Shown here one piece after another: positions 1 to 5,866 of a DNA stretch of 10,160 nucleotides (positions are counted from its first letter, which is position 1; every line of letters begins with the position of its first letter). The notes beneath the pieces are model-generated. The model was given only the letters and a program-made list of their open reading frames with translations, did not search any database and was not told where the DNA came from. The position numbers and the translations under genes are program-made. Location of the stretch: contig UQQO01000084.1 of the NCBI GenBank assembly GCA_900543175.1, positions 1 through 10,160 of the forward strand, written 5' to 3'. The stretch comes from an uncultured Fusobacterium sp. GTDB taxonomy: Bacteria; Fusobacteriota; Fusobacteriia; Fusobacteriales; Fusobacteriaceae.

Positions 1-51
1 AACGGACTTTGACTCCGTCATGCGCTGGTTCGAATCCAGCCAGCCCAGCCA
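1..51 (+). tRNA. tRNA-Gln (anticodon UUG), 5' part missing
   Basis: This is the 3' portion of a tRNA cut by the window edge. The anticodon stem is ACGGA (2-6) with TCCGT (14-18), and the 7-nt loop CTTTGAC places the anticodon TTG at 9-11, which reads CAA (Gln). A 5-nt variable loop follows, then the T arm (GCTGG 24-28, TTCGAAT loop, CCAGC 36-40), the 3' acceptor strand CAGCCCA (41-47), discriminator G48 and a genome-encoded CCA (49-51). The D arm and 5' acceptor strand lie outside the window. An intrinsic terminator follows at 66-90. Confidence 0.95.
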
Positions 52-63
52 CTTATAATGAAT

Positions 64-912
64 TTAACTCCTTATTTTAAGGAGTTTTTTTATTTGCTTA
101 ACAAAAGTATAAATTTCTCCATCTTCAGGAATAAGTATATCGTGAACTATTCCTTTTTCACTTAATCTTTGATACATTACCTCTTTTGTTATAGATCCAT
201 GAGCTACATTATCTAAATGAGATACAATAATTTTGGCATTAGGTATTAATTTATGAATAGTTGCTACAGCTTCATCATCCATAATTAGATCTCCAAATGT
301 AGTAAGTTCTGCATCAGCTCCATTTACAACTATAATATCAGGGTTATAAAAATTTATTGCTCTTTTTACTCCTTCATACATAATAGTATCTCCTACAAAA
401 TATAGAGTAGGTTTATTTTGAGATTCAAAAATAACTCCACTAGATTTCCCACAAGGCAACAATGAACCATGTATTCCTTCTATTTTAGTAAGTTTTATAT
501 CATCAACTATATTACCAGTCTCTTGTAATATTCTAATATCTTTAAAATTTAAACTCTTAATAAATTCATAATCTTCTTCGTTTTGAACAAAAATGGGAGT
601 ATTTCTATCTAAAACTTCATTATAATAGTTTAAATCAAAATGATCTGGATGAACATGAGTTAATATATAATAATCTACTCCGTCTAAAATCTCTTTAATA
701 GAGAAAGGGAGCTCACACATAGGCATGGGAATATTTGCTCTTTCAGGATCAACAGGATTAAATCCTGTATTTAAAGAATTGAAACTACCCATAGCTCCTT
801 TAGGTGCTAACCATGGATCAATAAGAAAAATCTTTCCATTATAATTTGCTTTTATAGTAGCATTACGTATCTGTTGAATTTGAACCTTTGTCCAATCTTT
901 ACTTAATTTCAT
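64..912 (-). CDS. Metallo-beta-lactamase-fold hydrolase (UlaG/COG2220-like)
   Basis: This is a probable cytoplasmic metal-dependent hydrolase of 282 residues with no signal peptide. The family signature HxHxDH is present as H86, H88, D90 and H91 (THVHPDH), preceded by the strand LIDPW (D32). Further candidate metal ligands are H148 (GIHGS), D175 (FVGDT) and H232 (SHLD), so the active site looks intact. The order and spacing resemble the UlaG-like branch, but the substrate cannot be read from the sequence. ATG at 910-912 has GGAGG at 920-924 with 7-nt spacing. The gene is transcribed divergently from a TetR-type regulator, with a palindrome at the probable transcription start, so it is a likely regulatory target. 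Its last six codons and stop are built from the tRNA-Gln terminator hairpin, and no terminator of its own is visible before the tRNA. Confidence 0.88.
   Translation of the reverse strand: MKLSKDWTKVQIQQIRNATIKANYNGKIFLIDPWLAPKGAMGSFNSLNTGFNPVDPERANIPMPMCELPFSIKEILDGVDYYILTHVHPDHFDLNYYNEVLDRNTPIFVQNEEDYEFIKSLNFKDIRILQETGNIVDDIKLTKIEGIHGSLLPCGKSSGVIFESQNKPTLYFVGDTIMYEGVKRAINFYNPDIIVVNGADAELTTFGDLIMDDEAVATIHKLIPNAKIIVSHLDNVAHGSITKEVMYQRLSEKGIVHDILIPEDGEIYTFVKQIKKLLKIRS
66..92 (+). terminator. Intrinsic terminator of the tRNA-Gln transcript
   Basis: An 8-bp perfect stem AACTCCTT (66-73) / AAGGAGTT (79-86) with a 5-nt loop is followed on the plus strand by an uninterrupted T run. On the minus strand the hairpin is not followed by Ts, so it works for the tRNA only. 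It overlaps the last codons and stop (64-66) of the convergent hydrolase gene. Confidence 0.85.
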
Positions 913-939
913 TAAAAAACCTCCATCTGAATTTAATTT

Positions 940-960
940 TTATTGACACTGTGACAATAA
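940..960. promoter_or_regulatory. Palindromic operator, probably for the divergent TetR-type regulator
   Basis: This is a 21-bp palindrome centred on T950 with one mismatched pair (A946/A954); the core is TTGACACTGTGACAA (943-957). It contains the -35 box of the rightward promoter and covers about the first 19 transcribed bases of the leftward promoter. A dimer bound here could block both genes. Assignment to the adjacent TetR-type protein is inferred from position. Confidence 0.6.
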
Positions 961-972
961 ACTTATTATAAT
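943..972 (+). promoter_or_regulatory. Sigma-70 promoter of the TetR-type gene
   Basis: TTGACA (943-948) and TATAAT (967-972), both perfect consensus, are separated by 18 bp. The predicted start is near 979, giving a leader of about 80 nt. Confidence 0.75.
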
Positions 973-994
973 AGCTATTGTAAATAATTAACAA
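965..994 (-). promoter_or_regulatory. Leftward promoter of the MBL-fold gene
   Basis: On the minus strand TATAAT occupies 970-965, overlapping the rightward -10 box. TTGTTA (994-989) lies 18 bp upstream, matching TTGACA at 4 of 6 positions. The predicted start is near 958, inside the palindrome at 940-960. Confidence 0.5.
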
Positions 995-1058
995 TTACAA
1001 TTTTTAGTAATCAGTATTTTTATTTACAGATAGAAAAAAGTGTAAAGGATTTATAAAA

Positions 1059-1628
1059 ATGGAAAAAAAGAGAGAAGATAGAAGAAGTAAATATACACGT
1101 ATGATAATTAAAGATAGCTTTTTAAACTTATTAAAGGAAAAAAGTTATGATAAAATAAGTGTTTCTCAAATTTGTAAAAATTCAGAGATTACTAGAACAA
1201 CTTTTTATTTACATTATAGTAATTTAGATGACGTTCTATTAGAAACATTGGAAGAAGCTTTAGAAATATCTAAAATTTCTATGAATTTTGAAAAAAGTAG
1301 TACAAATATTTTTATAGATAATGATGTTATTCCATTGTGTCAAAGAACAGCTACTAATCCTAAGTATAATGTTTTATTTTTAGATCCAATTCTTTCAGAT
1401 TATATTGCTAAAAGGTTATATGCTTATGAAAAAAAAGAAAGAATAAAACAGTTACAAGAAGCTTTTAAATTGACTAAGTTTGAGGCAGAAAAAATTTATA
1501 CTTTTGTATTTTTTGGAAGTTTTGCAGTAAATAAATCTTTAGAATGGATAAAAAATGATAATTGGGATAAAACTCAAAATTTAATAAAAGATTTTATAAA
1601 ATATGGTCTTTTAAAAAAGAATTTATAA
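1059..1628 (+). CDS. TetR/AcrR-family transcriptional regulator
   Basis: A 189-residue DNA-binding regulator. The N-terminal helix-turn-helix lies at about residues 33-55 (ISVSQICKNSEITRTTFYLH), with the family hallmark T-x-FYLHY and the following N-LDDVL helix. The basic N-terminus (EKKREDRRSKYTR) is common in this family. The remaining ~120 residues are helical and form the ligand/dimerisation domain, too variable to predict an effector. ATG at 1059 is preceded by AAGGA (1045-1049, 9-nt spacing). It is divergent from the MBL-fold hydrolase and probably cotranscribed with the GNAT gene 53 bp downstream. The palindrome over its own -35 box suggests autorepression together with control of the hydrolase. 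Effector and targets are inferred only. Confidence 0.9.
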   Translation: MEKKREDRRSKYTRMIIKDSFLNLLKEKSYDKISVSQICKNSEITRTTFYLHYSNLDDVLLETLEEALEISKISMNFEKSSTNIFIDNDVIPLCQRTATNPKYNVLFLDPILSDYIAKRLYAYEKKERIKQLQEAFKLTKFEAEKIYTFVFFGSFAVNKSLEWIKNDNWDKTQNLIKDFIKYGLLKKNL

Positions 1629-1681
1629 CGACTAAAAAGAATCATAATTTTAATAAATTTGAAGTTAGAGAGGTAATTATT

Positions 1682-2191
1682 TTGATTATAAGAGAAGAAA
1701 GAAAAGAAGATTATGATATAGTGTATCATGTTATAAAGGAAGCTTTTACAACTGCTGAATATACAGATGAAAATGAACAAAATTTAGTTGTTAATTTAAG
1801 AAATAGTAAATCATTTATTCCGAAATTATCTCTTGTTGCTATTGAGGATGAAAAAATTGTAGGATATATTCTTTTTACAAAAGCATTTGTTAATAGTATT
1901 GAGGTTCTTGCACTTGCTCCACTGTCAGTATTACCAGAGTATCAAAATAGAGGAATTGGATTATCTCTAATAAAAGAAGGGCATAGAATTGCACATAAGT
2001 TAGGTTATAGATATTCAGTTGTTTTAGGACATTCTGAATACTATCCAAAAGTTGGTTATGTTCCTGCTAGTCAATATGGGATAGAAGCACCATTTGAAGT
2101 TGAGGATAAAAATTTTATGGCAATCTGCTTTGATGAAAATGGAGATAAGTTAAATGGAATTATAGAATATGATAGAGCTTTTGGAATCTAA
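1682..2191 (+). CDS. GNAT-family N-acetyltransferase (YhbS-like)
   Basis: A 169-residue predicted acetyl-CoA-dependent acetyltransferase covering the whole GNAT domain. Motif A, the pyrophosphate-binding loop, is QNRGIG (residues 88-93) after the strand LAPLSVLPEY. The segment VLGHSEYYPKVGY (114-126) is the pattern typical of COG3153/YhbS proteins. The substrate is unknown. The start is TTG at 1682-1684, chosen because AGAGAGG (1667-1673) sits 8 nt upstream and the first codons give the usual GNAT opening IIREERKEDYD; no upstream ATG fits. It lies 53 bp after the TetR-type stop with no terminator between, so the two are probably one transcript. It converges with the exported-protein gene. Confidence 0.88.
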   Translation: MIIREERKEDYDIVYHVIKEAFTTAEYTDENEQNLVVNLRNSKSFIPKLSLVAIEDEKIVGYILFTKAFVNSIEVLALAPLSVLPEYQNRGIGLSLIKEGHRIAHKLGYRYSVVLGHSEYYPKVGYVPASQYGIEAPFEVEDKNFMAICFDENGDKLNGIIEYDRAFGI

Positions 2192-2194
2192 ATA

Positions 2195-2219
2195 AAAAAG
2201 GCTCTTTTTTGAAGAGCCT
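2195..2219 (-). terminator. Intrinsic terminator for the SEC-C / exported-protein unit
   Basis: The stem AGGCTCTT (2199-2206) / AAGAGCCT (2212-2219) has a 5-nt loop. Read on the minus strand it is followed by a T run (plus-strand As from 2194), giving a classic terminator just past the stop at 2226. Read on the plus strand it is followed by As, so it is a poor terminator for the acetyltransferase. Confidence 0.8.
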
Positions 2220-2225
2220 AAAAAA

Positions 2226-2591
2226 CTAATATTTATATGTTTTTTTATCGTTTTTAATTCCAGAAGTATCAAGTTCAAGTTTTATTAACTTATATCCATT
2301 TCCTAGATTAGAACTTATAGCTTTATTGATTTCATTACTTATTTTTTTAGCATATTCATCATAGTTAGCAGTATTGACTTCAGAACTCATAGCAAATTCA
2401 ACATCCACTTCTACAGCCTTGTCATGTTCAATATCCACCTCTATCTCTTTTACATTTATTTTCTTATTTTGCTCTAGCACGGGAAAATTTTTATACAGTT
2501 CACTTGTTAAAATAGCTTCCTCTCTATCAAAATCTCCAGCAAATACCATTGTTGATAAGATTCCAAATAAACCAAACAATATTTTTTTCAT
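2226..2591 (-). CDS. Small exported protein of unknown function
   Basis: This 121-residue protein has a clear Sec signal peptide: MKK, a hydrophobic stretch ILFGLFGILSTMV, and a likely signal peptidase I site after FA (residue 18), with no lipobox Cys. The mature ~103 residues are charged and lysine/glutamate-rich, with alternating strands such as INVKEIEVDIEHDKAVEVDVEF and a helical stretch EYAKKISNEINKAIS. This suggests a small alpha/beta periplasmic or surface protein. I do not recognise the family. The ribosome binding site AAAGGAGGA lies upstream of ATG at 2589-2591. It sits 33 bp downstream of the SEC-C gene on the same strand and ends at a good terminator, so the two probably form one transcript. 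Confidence 0.8.
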   Translation of the reverse strand: MKKILFGLFGILSTMVFAGDFDREEAILTSELYKNFPVLEQNKKINVKEIEVDIEHDKAVEVDVEFAMSSEVNTANYDEYAKKISNEINKAISSNLGNGYKLIKLELDTSGIKNDKKTYKY

Positions 2592-2624
2592 TTAAAATCC
2601 TCCTTTTATGTTGAGAATAAATTT

Positions 2625-3047
2625 TTATTTACCACAACATTTCTTATATTTTTTACCACTTCCACAAGGACAAGGATCATTTCTTCCAACTTTGTTTTCA
2701 TTAATTCTTGTAGAAGTTATAGGCAACCATTTTTGATAAAACCAAACTCCGTTTTTCTTAACAAAATAACTTCTTTCATGGTGGACTATTGTTTTTCCAT
2801 TTTCAATATAAGTAGCTTTAAATTCTACAATTCCATCTTTATCATCTTCTCCACCTTTAATAGTAGAAATTATTTCAAGCCCTAACCATTGAGATTCTCT
2901 AGCCCATTTTTCACACTCTGCCCAATCTATACCTTCAGTGTTATCAGGATCATGACTTTCTTTTATAAATTCCATATCACATGTTTCATAAGCATGATAT
3001 CTTGCTCTCATAAGTTCTTCAGCTGTTTTTATTTCACTTAATTTCAT
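2625..3047 (-). CDS. YchJ-like protein with C-terminal SEC-C zinc motif
   Basis: A 140-residue cytoplasmic protein. Residues ~8-108 match the NTF2-like middle domain of YchJ/UPF0225 proteins ([12 protein letters not shown], then WLGLEIIS, then [17 protein letters not shown]). Residues ~119-140 form a SEC-C motif, [19 protein letters not shown], with zinc ligands C126, C128, C137 and C138. From memory of the E. coli family member, YchJ also carries a CPCG motif at its N-terminus; this one lacks it, starting directly at the NTF2-like part. The biochemical function of the family is not established; in SecA the SEC-C motif binds zinc and contacts SecB or the ribosome. ATG at 3045-3047 follows AGGGG (3057-3053). 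No convincing promoter was found, though TTGATA (3133-3128) followed by A/T-rich sequence is a weak option. Confidence 0.85.
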   Translation of the reverse strand: MKLSEIKTAEELMRARYHAYETCDMEFIKESHDPDNTEGIDWAECEKWARESQWLGLEIISTIKGGEDDKDGIVEFKATYIENGKTIVHHERSYFVKKNGVWFYQKWLPITSTRINENKVGRNDPCPCGSGKKYKKCCGK

Positions 3048-3151
3048 TTTTTCCCCTACCTATCTTTATTATTCTAAAAATCTAAAAAAATCTTTTTTTA
3101 TTTTATAATTTTATTTTATACTCTTTTTATCAACATTGCAAGGGGTTTTTA

Positions 3152-3190
3152 ATAAAAAATGCTGAGAAGAATTTTTTCTCCTCAGCATTT
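3152..3190 (-). terminator. Intrinsic terminator of the YfcC-type transporter
   Basis: The 10-bp stem AAATGCTGAG (3157-3166) / CTCAGCATTT (3181-3190) is followed on the minus strand by TTT-A-TT, about 70 nt after the transporter stop. A second hairpin, ATATCCA (3233-3239) / TGGATAT (3248-3254), lies between stop and terminator without a T run. Confidence 0.8.
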
Positions 3191-3260
3191 AAATAAATAA
3201 TTTTTTTAAATTGGTTATTTTTTTGTAGAAACATATCCATTATAAAGTGGATATATTTAG

Positions 3261-4661
3261 TTAAAACGGACCATAATTTATTACTACAGCTATTATTATA
3301 AATATAATTTGTAGTAAAAGCATAATTAAGAAAAGAGGTGTTATAAATTTATACCATTTATTAATTGGTAGACTCATTAATCCGCAAAGAGTTGCAGAAG
3401 AAGTCGGCCAAAATAGATTTGAAAATCCATCTCCAAATTGGAAAGCAAGTACAGCTGTTTGTCTAGTAAGTCCTATGGCATCTGCTAAAGGAGCCATTAT
3501 TGGCATAGATGTTGCAGCTTGACCAGAACCAGAAGGAATAAAGAAATTTATTAAATTTTGAACTGTAATCATCCCAACTGCTGCTATTGTTTTTGGCAAT
3601 ATAGCAAGAACTGTTGACATGTAATTTATGATTGTGTCTATGATTTGACCATCTTCCATTACTATTGTTAAGGCTCTGGCAACTCCTACAGCAAAAGCTC
3701 CAAATAAAACATCTGATGTTGAATTTATAAAATGCTGTGCAATTTGACTTAAATTACATCCTCCAATAAGCCCAGTTATTAGCATCATTACAAAGAAAAG
3801 AGTTGAAAGTTCATTTAAGTACCATCCAAAATGAGTAGTTCCATAGATTAAAATTCCGATAGTTACTAAGAATAATCCCATTATTAATTTATGTCTTGTA
3901 GTGAATGGTAATTTTTCTAATTCTTCTCTAGTCATACCATTTGATAAATTAAAATTTACATCTTTTACTATTGATTTCTCAGGGTGTAATTTTACTTTTC
4001 TAGCATAAAGCATTACATATATAATTGAAGTTGTTTGAAAAACTAAGAATATTATTATTCTAAATCCAAATCCAGAACCAATAGGAACATCTGCAATTCC
4101 TTGGGCTATTCCAATAGTAAATGGGTTTAATGTAGCAGCAGCAAATCCAGTAGCAGTTCCAACTATTACAGCAGCTCCACCAACTAATGCATCATATCCC
4201 AATGCAACTGAAATACCCATAAAAGCTGGAAGTAGACCATAAGTTTCTTCGTAAAGTCCAAATGTTGAACCACAAACTCCAAATATTATCATGAAAATTG
4301 GAAATATTAGTGTTTCTCTTCCATTAAACTTTTTAATAAGTGTACCTAATCCACCATAAAATGCTCCTAAGCTTATAAGCATATTAATGTATCCATAAGC
4401 AAAGAAAATAAAAAAAACTATATCAGCTGTTGAAACAAGCCCCTCAATAATTGCTTGAAACATTTTAAAAATAGTAACTGGTGTTGATTTTACATATTTA
4501 AAAGAATCTGCAACTACCATTGTTCTATTCAAGGTAGGATCAACAGCTCTTTCATAAACTCCAGCTGGAATTAAATAAGTTAGTAGTGTAACAACAACTA
4601 ATATCATTCCAATAAGTACATAAGTGTGTGGCATCGTAAATCTTTTTCTTTGTTCTTGCAT
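3261..4661 (-). CDS. YfcC/DcuC-family membrane transporter, probable lysine-regulated importer
   Basis: A 466-residue inner-membrane carrier with about 12 hydrophobic segments, starting with PHTYVLIGMILVVVTLLTYLIPAG. Conserved polar stretches mark the YfcC branch of the C4-dicarboxylate anaerobic carrier superfamily (COG1288-like): TGFAAATLNPFTIGIAQGIA near 170-190, PSGSGQAATSMPIMAP at 376-391, and QFGDGFSNLFWPTS at 408-421. Members are mostly annotated without substrate; some are linked to amino acids. Here the leader carries a lysine riboswitch, so lysine or a related compound is the likely cargo (inference). ATG at 4659-4661 was chosen because GGGAGG (4674-4669) lies 7 nt upstream; an in-frame TTG at 4676 would put that site inside the coding region. 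The gene appears to be a single transcription unit ending at the terminator at 3157-3190. Confidence 0.88.
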   Translation of the reverse strand: MQEQRKRFTMPHTYVLIGMILVVVTLLTYLIPAGVYERAVDPTLNRTMVVADSFKYVKSTPVTIFKMFQAIIEGLVSTADIVFFIFFAYGYINMLISLGAFYGGLGTLIKKFNGRETLIFPIFMIIFGVCGSTFGLYEETYGLLPAFMGISVALGYDALVGGAAVIVGTATGFAAATLNPFTIGIAQGIADVPIGSGFGFRIIIFLVFQTTSIIYVMLYARKVKLHPEKSIVKDVNFNLSNGMTREELEKLPFTTRHKLIMGLFLVTIGILIYGTTHFGWYLNELSTLFFVMMLITGLIGGCNLSQIAQHFINSTSDVLFGAFAVGVARALTIVMEDGQIIDTIINYMSTVLAILPKTIAAVGMITVQNLINFFIPSGSGQAATSMPIMAPLADAIGLTRQTAVLAFQFGDGFSNLFWPTSSATLCGLMSLPINKWYKFITPLFLIMLLLQIIFIIIAVVINYGPF

Positions 4662-4698
4662 TATAATTCCTCCCAAAAAAATAATTTGAAATAGTAAT

Positions 4699-4730
4699 AA
4701 AAAAAGCCACAGCCTTGGAAAAACTGTGGC
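4699..4730 (-). terminator. Riboswitch-controlled terminator (attenuator)
   Basis: On the minus strand GCCACAG pairs with CTGTGGC (4730-4724 with 4712-4706), followed by seven Ts (4705-4699), about 37 nt before the transporter ATG. CACAG in its 5' arm can alternatively pair with CTGTG (4779-4775) next to the P1 3' strand. That pairing is reinforced by TTACAAT (4767-4761) with ATTGTAA (4744-4738) and would form the antiterminator. Confidence 0.85.
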
Positions 4731-4943
4731 ACATAAATTACAATATTATAATACAAAAACATTGTAAATTAATACACAGATAGCTCTCCACTGACCTTTT
4801 TTATCAATGACAACAGTATAAATATTCTTTATACTGCCAACAAAAAAGTTTTGCTACTTTTTCATTTCGGCAAACTCCCCTTTTGAATTAAATCATCGCT
4901 TGCAAGGCTCATTAATTCTACTTTTGTCATTTGCTCCTCTATC
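4699..4943 (-). promoter_or_regulatory. Lysine riboswitch (L box) with expression platform
   Basis: The minus strand carries the L-box signature elements in order. P1 5' strand GATAG (4943-4939) leads into AGAGGAGC; then GCGATGA, AAAAGGGGAGTTTGCCGAAA (4884-4865), P3 with AAAAAGT/ACTTTTT closed by GCC/GGC, P4 as a 9-bp hairpin CAGTATAAA/TTTATACTG (4836-4814), TTGTCA, and GTGGAGAG with P1 3' strand CTATC (4783-4779). The aptamer is about 165 nt, normal for the class. Downstream is an intrinsic terminator (4730-4699). Ligand binding should favour the terminator and switch the transporter off. The aptamer assignment rests on recognised conserved segments; the fold was traced by eye. Confidence 0.93.
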
Positions 4944-4962
4944 GGCTTTTTTTATTGTGTTA

Positions 4963-4991
4963 ATTTTACTTTCATTTTTGTATTTTGTAAA
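4963..4991 (-). promoter_or_regulatory. Promoter of the riboswitch-transporter transcript
   Basis: TTTACA (4991-4986, 5 of 6 to consensus) and TAAAAT (4968-4963, 5 of 6) are 17 bp apart. The predicted start is near 4956, about a dozen bases before P1 of the riboswitch. An 18-bp palindrome overlaps the -35 box. Confidence 0.6.
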
Positions 4992-4996
4992 ATACA
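4979..4996. repeat. Palindrome over the -35 box, possible operator
   Basis: TGTATTTTGTAAAATACA has two perfect 8-bp arms around a GT centre and covers the -35 hexamer of the riboswitch promoter. A DNA-bound repressor is one reading; chance in A/T-rich sequence is the other. No match to a known operator consensus could be made. Confidence 0.4.
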
Positions 4997-5063
4997 TTTT
5001 ATTTATTAGTTGTATTTGTATTGTATATAATAATTGAATTTAAAAGATTACTAAACTAAAGAG

Positions 5064-5088
5064 TATAAAAAAATTAAATTTTTTTATA
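5064..5088. repeat. A/T-only perfect inverted repeat
   Basis: Twelve-base arms TATAAAAAAATT and AATTTTTTTATA flank a single A. It contains no G or C, so the RNA hairpin would be weak. It lies just beyond the EIIA terminator in the gap before the riboswitch promoter. It might be a backup terminator or a bendable A-tract; no function can be assigned. Confidence 0.4.
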
Positions 5089-5094
5089 TAAAAG

Positions 5095-5143
5095 AAAAAG
5101 AGCTGAATAAAGCAATGAAAAAAACATTACTTTGTAACAGCTC
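5095..5143 (-). terminator. Intrinsic terminator of the EIIA gene
   Basis: On the minus strand GAGCTG (5143-5138) pairs with CAGCTC (5105-5100), with an inner stem AAAGTAATG / CATTGCTTT containing one G-T pair, followed by a T run (5099-5095). It lies 14 bp past the EIIA stop. Confidence 0.85.
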
Positions 5144-5157
5144 CTTAAAAATTCAAC

Positions 5158-5658
5158 TTATTTTTTTAATTTAACTCTCATAATAAGGTCTCCAACTTTT
5201 ACATCTTTACCTTTTGCAACTACATCTATCTCTTCAACAGCATCCATATTATTTATAATAACAGGAGTTTTTACAGATGGAGCTTTACTTTTTATAAGTT
5301 CAAGATCATACTCTACAAGTTTATCTCCAACATTAACATCACTACCATCTTCAGCTACTCTATTGAATCCCTCTCCTTTTAAAGATACAGTATCAATTCC
5401 AAAGTGAACAATCATTTCTAACCCATTTGGAGTTTCAAAGCTTGTAGCATGGTTAGTTTCAAATATTGTGATCTCCCCAGCTACTGGAGCATATACAGCA
5501 CCTTCAGCAGGGTCAATAGCACATCCATCTCCAACCATTTTTTGAGCAAAAGCTGGATCAGGAACTTCACTTAGATCAATAACTTTACCATTTAATGGTG
5601 AATAGATTTCAAACCATTCTTCCTCTTTCTTTTTCTTAAATAAATCAAAAAATCCCAT
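5158..5658 (-). CDS. crr: PTS glucose-type EIIA component (IIA-Glc)
   Basis: A 166-residue cytoplasmic phosphocarrier of the sugar phosphotransferase system. It accepts phosphate from HPr and passes it to an EIIB domain; in enteric bacteria it also regulates carbon use. The sequence covers the whole single-domain family: MGFFDLFKKKK N-terminus, PLNGKVIDLSEVPDPAFAQKMVGDG, the first active-site histidine H70 in ETNHA, and the phosphorylated H85 in VHFGIDTV, corresponding to H75/H90 of E. coli Crr. ATG at 5656-5658 follows GGGAGG (5670-5665, 6-nt spacing). The in-frame ATG seven codons upstream would translate the binding site and was rejected. The gene stands alone, divergent from clpB, with no EIIBC, HPr or EI gene in view, so its sugar is not indicated. 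A possible promoter is TTGATT (5743-5738), 17 bp, AATAAT (5720-5715). Confidence 0.92.
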   Translation of the reverse strand: MGFFDLFKKKKEEEWFEIYSPLNGKVIDLSEVPDPAFAQKMVGDGCAIDPAEGAVYAPVAGEITIFETNHATSFETPNGLEMIVHFGIDTVSLKGEGFNRVAEDGSDVNVGDKLVEYDLELIKSKAPSVKTPVIINNMDAVEEIDVVAKGKDVKVGDLIMRVKLKK

Positions 5659-5670
5659 ATTTTTCCTCCC

Positions 5671-5683
5671 TAGTATCATACTA
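5671..5683. repeat. Small palindrome abutting the EIIA ribosome binding site
   Basis: TAGTATCATACTA is a perfect 6+1+6 palindrome directly next to the GGGAGG of the EIIA gene. In the mRNA it could form a short hairpin beside the ribosome binding site, or in DNA be a small operator. The stem is A/T-rich and marginal in stability. Confidence 0.35.
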
Positions 5684-5866
5684 AATATAATACTTTTATT
5701 TTATCCTTAATAATATTATTTCATATTTTCTTAAATAAATCAATATTTTATTAAATATTATCTGGTTGAATAAAAAACAGAAATATTTTTTTTGCAAAAG
5801 GAAAGTAACGAAAATGGAGTAATAATAATATAGATTGAAAAAGTTACAAAAAATGTTTGAAAATAG

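Noticed and set aside
1574..1780. Minus-strand open frame, 68 codons
   Set aside because: It overlaps two good plus-strand genes, has low-complexity I/F/S-rich translation, and no convincing ribosome binding site.
2199..2219. Terminator for the plus-strand acetyltransferase
   Set aside because: The plus-strand hairpin is followed by As, not Ts; the T run is on the minus strand only.
2374..2595. Plus-strand open frame, 73 codons
   Set aside because: It is antisense to the exported-protein gene, with repetitive S/T/F translation typical of a mirror frame.
4662..4676. Upstream TTG start adding five residues to the YfcC-type transporter
   Set aside because: Those codons are made from the GGGAGG ribosome binding site itself; ATG at 4661 has ideal spacing.
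4552..4734. Minus-strand open frame, 60 codons
   Set aside because: It overlaps the transporter start and the riboswitch terminator in another frame and has no protein-like character.
5659..5679. ATG seven codons upstream in the EIIA gene
   Set aside because: It would encode the ribosome binding site; MGFFDLF matches the usual family N-terminus.
5761..5860. CIRCE or CtsR heat-shock operator upstream of clpB
   Set aside because: Neither the TTAGCACTC/GAGTGCTAA repeat nor GGTCAAA-type heptads are present.
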